This document shows positions 58,438 through 64,000 of a stretch of 64,000 bases of DNA, piece after piece. Within the stretch, counting starts at the first letter, position 1, and each line of letters starts with the position of its first letter. A model generated the notes under the pieces. It worked only from the letters and a program-made list of their open reading frames with translations. It did no database searches and had not been told where the DNA came from. Position numbers and translations under genes: made by a program. Source of the stretch: Enterobacter sp. kpr-6 (GTDB taxonomy: Bacteria; Pseudomonadota; Gammaproteobacteria; Enterobacterales; Enterobacteriaceae); the NCBI RefSeq assembly GCF_900116015.1, contig NZ_FOYH01000008.1, positions 107,652 to 171,651 of the forward strand, read 5' to 3'.

Positions 58438-59072
58438 AGCTCGACCATGCAGTTTCTGCCGTCGGTCACCAGGTCACAAATCAAGTTGAAATTTTAGGAG
58501 AGGGTACTACCCGCCTGCTGTATTATACGTCCTGTTTTACTGATGAATATAACGATGTTTGCCAGCAGCAAAAGGCGGAAGATCTGCGCTTCAGGAATGC
58601 TGTTATTCGCATTATCCAGCATGGTGACGTTGTCTACGAAATGCTTCGGATCTACTTTGAGGAAATATTAAAATACAAAACTAATGCTCAATTAGAGCAT
58701 ATTAAAAAAGCGCTTATGGGCGTGAATATCCATATTGCTGCCAGCACGCTTACAAGTGCGGGGTACGCTTTAGCGGTCGCTACCAGCGTCCGTATTGGAT
58801 TGAATCTAAGTGTGCAACTTAGTGCCCTTACGGGACGAGTATCGGGTACGGTTGCAGGGGTTGTGGCTACATATGGTCTGGTTCAAAAAGCGGCGAATAG
58901 CGCTCATCGTTTATACGTCCAATACCCGGCCTATTACTCAGCACTTTACATGCAACAACTGGAAATGATGTATTTCTTGATTGAACCGGTATTCGAGCGT
59001 GCGGGCGCAATGGAAGCGCAATGGTCGTCTGATTCCGATATAGCAAACATCATCAACCGGATGATCCGATAA
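58383..59072 (+). CDS. Unrecognised 229-residue helical protein with Gly/Ala-rich membrane-like centre
   Basis: Not recognised. ATG 58383 has a strong AAGGAG at 5 nt. N-terminal 1-110 is helical and charged (CQQQKAEDLRFRNAVIRIIQ), residues about 111-167 are Gly/Ala/Val-rich with no long uninterrupted hydrophobic run (SAGYALAVATSVRIG, GRVSGTVAGVVATYGLV), resembling a glycine-zipper or amphipathic insertion segment, and 168-229 is amphipathic. No signal peptide. GC about 42% over the first 300 nt by hand count, clearly below neighbours (about 55%). Followed at 2 nt by a two-TM mini-gene. Could be a pore-forming toxin, an effector or a phage-derived protein; function is unknown. Confidence 0.75.
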   Translation: MYNNEVINYLQANRILALKLDHAVSAVGHQVTNQVEILGEGTTRLLYYTSCFTDEYNDVCQQQKAEDLRFRNAVIRIIQHGDVVYEMLRIYFEEILKYKTNAQLEHIKKALMGVNIHIAASTLTSAGYALAVATSVRIGLNLSVQLSALTGRVSGTVAGVVATYGLVQKAANSAHRLYVQYPAYYSALYMQQLEMMYFLIEPVFERAGAMEAQWSSDSDIANIINRMIR

Positions 59073-59074
59073 TC

Positions 59075-59263
59075 ATGATTCAATCACTAAAGAAATTTCT
59101 ATTATGGCAACTCAGGTTTTTATCATCGCTTTACGGGCCTGTCATTCTCACGGTTATTTTCGCACTGCTTCAGGGGTATTTTTTTCCGGACAGCCCTGTC
59201 TGGCCTATAGGCGTATTCGCCATATTTATGATTGTTATTTTTACGCGTTACTGTAAATGGTGA
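59075..59263 (+). CDS. 62-residue two-TM membrane protein coupled to the preceding gene
   Basis: MIQSLKKFLLWQLRFLSS start, TM1 about 18-36 (LYGPVILTVIFALLQGYFF), a turn FPDSPVWP, TM2 about 44-58 (PIGVFAIFMIVIFTRY), basic short N- and C-termini. Starts 2 nt after the upstream stop, with GGAT in the end of that gene, so translation is probably coupled. By size and position it could be an immunity or anchoring partner of the 229-residue protein, or a holin-like protein; nothing in its sequence decides between these. Confidence 0.65.
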   Translation: MIQSLKKFLLWQLRFLSSLYGPVILTVIFALLQGYFFPDSPVWPIGVFAIFMIVIFTRYCKW

Positions 59264-59331
59264 AACGCCCGATTTCATCAAAGGCAAAACCTACCCTTAC
59301 GGCGAATGGTAAAACGTTCAGGTATCCTTTA

Positions 59332-59357
59332 ACGGCTCTGCTCTTTGACAGAGCCGT
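59332..59357. terminator. Stem-loop between the island pair and the SDR gene
   Basis: ACGGCTCTG (59332-59340) and CAGAGCCGT (59349-59357) form a 9-bp stem with an 8-nt loop. No strong T-run on either side (CATGCTTT rightward, TAAAGG leftward). It lies between convergent genes and probably ends both transcripts weakly. Confidence 0.6.
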
Positions 59358-59370
59358 CATGCTTTACCTG

Positions 59371-60129
59371 TTACAAAAACATCCCGCCCGAGACTTCCAC
59401 GCGCTGCGCGTTCATCCAGCCGAGTTCGTCGCTTAACAGCGCGGCGATGGCGTCACCAATATCATCCGGCAGACCGACGCGGCCCAGTGCGGTTTGCGAG
59501 GCGATAAACTGATTCATTTCGGCATTATCGCGCACGCGACCGCCGCCAAAATCGGTTTCGATCGCGCCGGGGGCGATGATGTTGGCGGAAATCCCACGCG
59601 CGCCCAACTCTTTTGCCTGATAGCGGGTTAACACTTCCATCGCTCCTTTCATCGCCGCATAGGTACCGGAGCCTGGGATAGCAAAGCGGGCAAGGCCCGA
59701 GGAGACGTTCAGAATGCGCCCGCCGTCGTTCATCAGCGGCAGCAGGCGCTGCGTGAGAAAGAACGGACCTTTGAGATGGATGTTCAGCATCTGGTCAAAC
59801 TGCGCTTCGGTGGTGTCCGTAAACGCGGCGTGTAAACCCACACCCGCATTGTTTAATAAATAATCAAACTTATCCCGACCCCAGACGCTATTAAGCTGGT
59901 TTTGCACTTCCTGAGCGAAAGATTCAAAGCCGCGGGTGTCGCTGACATCCAGCTGCAACGCCACGGCTTTCGCGCCTTTGCGCTCAATTTCTGCCACCAC
60001 GTCGGCGGCATCCTGGGCGTTGCTGTTCCAGGTCAGAATAATATCCGTTCCCTTCGCCGCCAGCTTCAGCGCCGCGTTTTTTCCCAGTCCACGGCTGCCG
60101 CCGGTCACTAATGCGATACGTTGTGTCAT
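59371..60129 (-). CDS. SDR-family oxidoreductase (FabG-like), divergent from LysR regulator
   Basis: 252 residues from ATG 60129 (GAGG at 7 nt); further upstream in-frame codons overlap the divergent promoter. TGGSRGLG at 9-16, NNAG at about 93-96, and catalytic S/Y/K in NVSSGLARFAIPGSGTYAAMKGA. NADP-preferring SDR by the basic residue near GS R. Substrate unknown. Its partner regulator is encoded head-to-head 119 nt away, a common arrangement for aldehyde or quinone detoxification genes. Confidence 0.87.
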   Translation of the reverse strand: MTQRIALVTGGSRGLGKNAALKLAAKGTDIILTWNSNAQDAADVVAEIERKGAKAVALQLDVSDTRGFESFAQEVQNQLNSVWGRDKFDYLLNNAGVGLHAAFTDTTEAQFDQMLNIHLKGPFFLTQRLLPLMNDGGRILNVSSGLARFAIPGSGTYAAMKGAMEVLTRYQAKELGARGISANIIAPGAIETDFGGGRVRDNAEMNQFIASQTALGRVGLPDDIGDAIAALLSDELGWMNAQRVEVSGGMFL

Positions 60130-60248
60130 AAGAAACCTCATTTCTGTCGGTGTGGAGATTGAGAAGCAGCTTATTAGGTGATAGAAAATCAATAAAGACC
60201 GCCCGGTGCGCTTCACTGTTTCATCTTTGACAACAATAGGGGTTAAGG

Positions 60249-61151
60249 TTGGATAAAGTTTATGCAATGCAACTGTTTGTTCGCGTGGCAGAATTAGAAA
60301 GTTTTACCCGCGCGGCAGACTCACTTGGCCTGCCAAAAGGCAGCGTGTCGCGCCAGATCCAGGCGCTGGAAAACCATCTTGGCACGCAATTACTCCACCG
60401 CACTACCCGCCGCGTTCAGCTCACTCAGGACGGCATGGTCTATTACGAGCGGGCAAAAGATCTGCTGATTAACCTTGATGAACTCGATGGTTTATTTTTG
60501 CACGATCCTTCGACGCTCAGCGGGCGACTGCGCGTCGATATGCCCGTCGGCGTGGCGAAGAATCTGGTGATCCCCCGCCTGCCCGCCTTTGTGCAGCAGT
60601 ACCCCGGCATTGAGCTGGAACTGAGCAGCAGCGACCGGCTGGTGGATGTGATCCGCGAAGGGTTCGACTGTGTGGTGCGCGTCGGCACGCTAAAAGACTC
60701 AGGGCTGATCGCCCGCCCGCTGGGGCAACTGTCGGTGATTAACTGCGCCAGCCCCGATTATCTGGCGCGTTTTGGTTATCCGGAAACCCTGGACGATCTC
60801 TCCTCACATGCCGTGGTGCACTATGCGGTAAATCTCGGCGTGCGCCCGCAGGGGTTTGAGTTGTACCGAGATAACGCCACCCAGTGGGTGAAAACCGGCG
60901 GAATTTTAACGGTCAACAGTACCGAAACCTACCACGCCGCCTGCCTTGCCGGACTGGGGATTATCCAGGTGCCGCGCATCGGCGTGCGTGACGCGCTGCG
61001 CGCCGGCAAGCTGATTGAAATCCTGCCGCAATACCGCGCCCGGCCAATGCCCGTCTCGCTGATTTACCCGCACCGCCGTAACCTCTCACGCCGGGTGCAT
61101 CTGTTCATGGAGTGGTTGTCGGGGGTGATGAAGGCCTACGTTGATGCATGA
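60249..61151 (+). CDS. LysR-family transcriptional regulator
   Basis: 300 residues from TTG 60249, chosen because the family begins MDKVYAMQLFVRVAELESF; an ATG 18 nt downstream (60267) would clip helix 1. Winged HTH (RAADSLGLPKGSVSRQIQALE, read in parts, 18-40) and type-2 periplasmic-binding effector domain (about 90-295). AGGGG precedes the start. It probably regulates the divergent SDR gene, and itself. Confidence 0.85.
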   Translation: MDKVYAMQLFVRVAELESFTRAADSLGLPKGSVSRQIQALENHLGTQLLHRTTRRVQLTQDGMVYYERAKDLLINLDELDGLFLHDPSTLSGRLRVDMPVGVAKNLVIPRLPAFVQQYPGIELELSSSDRLVDVIREGFDCVVRVGTLKDSGLIARPLGQLSVINCASPDYLARFGYPETLDDLSSHAVVHYAVNLGVRPQGFELYRDNATQWVKTGGILTVNSTETYHAACLAGLGIIQVPRIGVRDALRAGKLIEILPQYRARPMPVSLIYPHRRNLSRRVHLFMEWLSGVMKAYVDA

Positions 61152-61203
61152 CCGTCTATAATTGGCTGTACATCACGCCAAAAGAAAAGGAACACGGCCC
61201 CCG

Positions 61204-62238
61204 ATGACAGCGGAAAATAACGAGAAGCGACCGACCCAGGATCTGGATTATGAACCGGTCAAAAAAGTAGAAACGGCGACACCGCCTGAGCCAAAACCTG
61301 AAGAAAACCACGAGTCGGGCGGAGCCATCGAAACGGTGAAAGAGACGGCGGAGAAGATCCAGCGCCGCCCGATGGTTGCCCACATTATCCGCGCCGCAGA
61401 GCGCTTTAATGACCGCATGGGAAATCAGTTTGGCGCAGCCATTACCTATTTCTCGTTCCTGTCGATGATCCCCATTCTGATGGTCTCCTTCGCCGCCGCG
61501 GGGTTTATCCTGGTGTCGCACCCCACGCTTTTGCAGGACATCTTCAATAACATTCTGAACAGCGTCAGCGATCCGACGCTGGCCCGCACCCTGAACAGCA
61601 CCGTGAACATTGCCGTACAGCAGCGTACCACGGTGGGACTGGTTGGGCTGGTGGTGGCGCTCTATTCCGGGATTAACTGGATGGGCAACTTACGTGAGGC
61701 GATCCGTGCCCAGTCGCGTGACGTCTGGGAGCGTACCGCCCAGGACGAAGAAAAGTTCTGGGTAAAATACCTCCGTGATTTTGTCTCGCTGATTGGCCTG
61801 CTGGTGGCGCTGATCATTACGCTGTCGATCACCTCGATTGCCGGTTCCGCGCAGGAGATGATTATTTCAGCGCTGTATCTGGATTACATCGGCTGGCTGA
61901 AACCGGTCTGGCATTTGATTGGCCTCGCCATTTCAATCGCCGCCAACTTCCTGCTGTTCTTCTGGATTTTCTGGCGCTTGCCGCGCCATCGCCCGCGCAA
62001 AAAAGCGCTGATCCGCGGCACGCTGATCGCCGCCATCGGCTTCGAGGTGATCAAGATCATCATGACCTACACCCTGCCGTCGCTGGTCACTTCGCCTTCC
62101 GGTGCAGCCTTTGGTTCGGTGCTCGGCATCATGGCGTTCTTCTATTTCTTTGCACGCTTAACCCTGTTTTGCGCCGCGTGGATCGCCACCGCCGAGTATA
62201 AAGATGACCCGAAAATGCCGGGCAAATCACACCGTTAA
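61204..62238 (+). CDS. yhjD: YhjD, YihY/BrkB-family inner-membrane protein
   Basis: 344 residues from ATG 61204 (MTAENNEKRPTQDL). Acidic cytoplasmic N-terminus of about 55 residues, then six TM helices with the YihY signature AAITYFSFLSMIPIL and FARLTLFCAAWIATAEY. E. coli YhjD mutations let cells live without Kdo by affecting lipid IVA transport, so a lipid transport role is thought likely. Slightly longer than E. coli (337) in the N-terminal tail. Confidence 0.94.
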   Translation: MTAENNEKRPTQDLDYEPVKKVETATPPEPKPEENHESGGAIETVKETAEKIQRRPMVAHIIRAAERFNDRMGNQFGAAITYFSFLSMIPILMVSFAAAGFILVSHPTLLQDIFNNILNSVSDPTLARTLNSTVNIAVQQRTTVGLVGLVVALYSGINWMGNLREAIRAQSRDVWERTAQDEEKFWVKYLRDFVSLIGLLVALIITLSITSIAGSAQEMIISALYLDYIGWLKPVWHLIGLAISIAANFLLFFWIFWRLPRHRPRKKALIRGTLIAAIGFEVIKIIMTYTLPSLVTSPSGAAFGSVLGIMAFFYFFARLTLFCAAWIATAEYKDDPKMPGKSHR

Positions 62239-62247
62239 TCATCTGTC

Positions 62248-62266
62248 GGGCTGATAATTTCAGCCC
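62248..62266 (+). terminator. Weak stem-loop after yhjD
   Basis: GGGCTGA (62248-62254) and TCAGCCC (62260-62266) with a 5-nt loop, followed by AATTCATC and no T-run. Suggested weak terminator 10 nt after the yhjD stop. Confidence 0.45.
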
Positions 62267-62499
62267 AATTCATCATTTCAGCATGAAAAACCAGCCCGTA
62301 ACTTTTATTTAACCGAAAACCAGTTTTATATGCTGATTATAAAATTCTGTGAAGCATTTCATGGAAGATAATTAGCAGGCATGAAAATTATCCGCTTTTT
62401 GCGCAATTCGTCACCAGCCCGGCGATTTGTTACAGATTGAAATGTCGCTTTTGCTGTGCGTAATATGGTCGTTCGTTCGCCATAAAATAAGAATTTTCT

Positions 62500-63822
62500 A
62501 TGCAAGCTACAGCCACAACCCTCGACAATGAGCAGGAAAGCCCACCGGTAAACTCGCGTAATAAAGTCGTCGTCGCCTCCCTGATTGGCACCGCCATCGA
62601 GTTCTTCGACTTTTATATTTATGCCACTGCCGCGGTCATCGTCTTTCCGCATATCTTCTTCCCGCAGGGCGATCCGACAGCGGCTACGCTTCAGTCTCTC
62701 GCCACCTTCGCGATTGCCTTTATTGCACGTCCGATTGGTTCGGCGGTGTTTGGACACTTCGGCGATCGCGTCGGACGTAAAGCAACGCTGGTCGCATCGC
62801 TGCTCACCATGGGGATTTCCACGGTGCTGATCGGCCTGCTGCCAGGGTATGAAACGATTGGTATTTTCGCCCCGCTGCTGCTGGCGCTGGCGCGTTTTGG
62901 TCAGGGCCTGGGCCTTGGCGGTGAATGGGGCGGTGCGGCGCTGCTGGCGACGGAAAACGCCCCGGCACGTAAACGCGCGCTGTACGGCTCGTTCCCGCAG
63001 CTTGGCGCGCCGATTGGCTTCTTCTTCGCGAATGGTACTTTCCTGCTGCTGTCGTGGCTGCTGACCGACGAGCAGTTCATGAGCTGGGGCTGGCGCGTGC
63101 CGTTTATTTTCTCCGCCGTGCTGGTGATTATCGGCCTGTACGTGCGCGTGTCGCTGCATGAATCGCCGGTGTTCGCTAAGGTCGCTGCCGCGAAGAAACA
63201 GGTTAAAGTGCCGCTGGGTACACTGTTGACTAAACATCTGCGCGTAACTGTGCTCGGCACCTTTATTATGCTGGCGACTTATACGCTGTTTTACATCATG
63301 ACCGTTTATTCCATGACCTACAGCACCACGCCGGCTCCGGTGGGCCTCGGCTTGCCGCGTAACGAAGTGCTGTGGATGCTGATGCTGGCGGTGATTGGCT
63401 TTGGCATTATGGTGCCGATTGCCGGGCTGCTGGCGGACGCTTACGGTCGTCGTAAGTCGATGATTGTGATCACTTCACTCATTATTATCTTCGCGCTGTT
63501 TGTGTTCCAGCCGCTGCTGGGTTCCGGTAATCAGTTGCTGGTGATGGCGTATCTGCTGATTGGCCTGAGCCTGATGGGTCTGACGTTCGGTCCGATGGGC
63601 GCGCTGCTGCCCGAACTCTTCCCGACCGAAGTGCGTTACACCGGGGCGTCGTTCTCGTATAACGTGTCGTCGATTCTGGGCGCGTCAGTTGCACCGTATA
63701 TTGCGGCCTGGCTGACGGCGAATTATGGGCTGTTCTATGTTGGGGTTTACCTGGCGGCGATGGCCGGTCTGACGCTGATTGCGCTGGTGCTGACGCACGA
63801 GACGAAGGATCAGTCGCTGTAG
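62500..63822 (+). CDS. yhjE: YhjE, MFS metabolite:H+ symporter
   Basis: 440 residues, as in E. coli. Twelve TM helices; loop 2-3 motif GHFGDRVGRKATL, TM1 AIEFFDFYIYA and EATGxG-type GLGGEWGGAALLATENAP place it with the MHS (ProP/KgtP-like) metabolite:H+ symporters. Substrate unknown. Ends just before a palindromic repeat array at the window edge. Confidence 0.95.
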   Translation: MQATATTLDNEQESPPVNSRNKVVVASLIGTAIEFFDFYIYATAAVIVFPHIFFPQGDPTAATLQSLATFAIAFIARPIGSAVFGHFGDRVGRKATLVASLLTMGISTVLIGLLPGYETIGIFAPLLLALARFGQGLGLGGEWGGAALLATENAPARKRALYGSFPQLGAPIGFFFANGTFLLLSWLLTDEQFMSWGWRVPFIFSAVLVIIGLYVRVSLHESPVFAKVAAAKKQVKVPLGTLLTKHLRVTVLGTFIMLATYTLFYIMTVYSMTYSTTPAPVGLGLPRNEVLWMLMLAVIGFGIMVPIAGLLADAYGRRKSMIVITSLIIIFALFVFQPLLGSGNQLLVMAYLLIGLSLMGLTFGPMGALLPELFPTEVRYTGASFSYNVSSILGASVAPYIAAWLTANYGLFYVGVYLAAMAGLTLIALVLTHETKDQSL

Positions 63823-63832
63823 TTTCCTTGTC

Positions 63833-64000
63833 ACCCTCACCCTCTCCCTGAGGGAGAGGGGACAGTCCGTGCACAATCCCGCCCCCTCTCCTTTGGGGAA
63901 AGGGTCGGGGTGAGGGGATGGTTTGCTCCCTCTCCCCTGGGGAGAGGGCCGGGGTGAGGGGATGGTTTGCTCCCTCTCCCCTGGGGAGAGGGCCGGGGTG
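63833..64000. repeat. Palindromic repeat array with tandem 44-bp unit, running off the window
   Basis: CCCTCACCCTCTCCCTGAGGGAG begins the first unit (read in parts); then units with CCCCTCTCCTTTGGGGAAAGGG and GAGAGGGCCGGGGTGAGGGG follow. The segment starting GATGGTTTGCTCCCTCTCCC at 63917 recurs at 63961, a 44-bp period, and is cut by the window end. Same family as the repeats at 5663, 8555, 17014 and 42224, but here multiplied. Confidence 0.85.

Noticed and set aside
62359..63237. 292-codon minus-strand frame opposite yhjE
   Set aside because: Antisense to an intact MFS gene; composition dominated by Arg/Gln/His, typical of shadow frames.

Overview
The window is chromosomal DNA of an enteric gammaproteobacterium. 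Gene content, order and near-identical protein lengths (liv operon, rpoH-ftsXEY, rsmD, zntA, tusA, yhhQ, dcrB, yhhS, yhhT, pitA, uspBA, rsmJ, prlC, rlmJ, gor, treF, yhjD, yhjE) follow the 76-79 min region of Escherichia coli. The GC-rich codons and the extra genes (aryl polyene cluster, alpha-glucoside PTS, puuE beside rpoH, STY4199-family protein) point to the Enterobacter/Lelliottia/Kosakonia/Klebsiella side of the Enterobacteriaceae. The species cannot be named from this sequence alone. There are no rRNA or tRNA genes, no CRISPR array and no intact insertion sequence.

Layout. 1-8.4 kb: branched-chain amino-acid ABC importer (livKHMGF on the minus strand, livF cut by the window edge), the second binding protein livJ, panM, and a PuuE-type GABA aminotransferase. 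8.6-12.9 kb: rpoH with a sigma-E promoter and DnaA boxes, then the ftsYEX division/secretion operon. 13.1-21.3 kb: rsmD, yhhL, yhhN, zntA with a textbook ZntR promoter, tusA, yhhQ behind a minimal preQ1-type riboswitch, dcrB, yhhS, yhhT. 21.5-37.2 kb: a complete aryl polyene (APE) pigment cluster, apeB to apeR in one tightly packed operon, ending in the phosphopantetheinyl transferase acpT and preceded by a small lipoprotein gene.

37.2-47.6 kb: an SDR gene, yhiN, pitA, uspB/uspA, rsmJ, prlC (with a sigma-32 promoter), rlmJ and gor. 47.6-55.2 kb: an accessory alpha-glucoside PTS operon with a GntR/UTRA regulator, a CopD-like membrane protein, a serine hydrolase of the beta-lactamase fold, and cytoplasmic trehalase treF. 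55.2-64 kb: a membrane-anchored STY4199-type HEPN protein, a GNAT acetyltransferase, a YgiW/YdeI-type periplasmic protein, a small AT-rich island (serine-recombinase scrap, an unrecognised 229-residue protein and a 62-residue two-helix membrane protein), a divergent SDR/LysR pair, yhjD and yhjE. The window ends inside an array of palindromic repeats.

Working together. ApeH loads an aryl starter. ApeE/ApeF carry the chain after activation by AcpT. ApeO/ApeR/ApeC elongate, ApeQ reduces, and ApeI with ApeP dehydrate through what looks like a split active site. ApeB methylates the ring, while ApeD/ApeJ/ApeG and ApeL/ApeM/ApeN attach the polyene to lipid and move it to the outer membrane. The least explained part is the 58.2-59.3 kb island, whose two coupled genes have the shape of a membrane-active protein with a small membrane partner.
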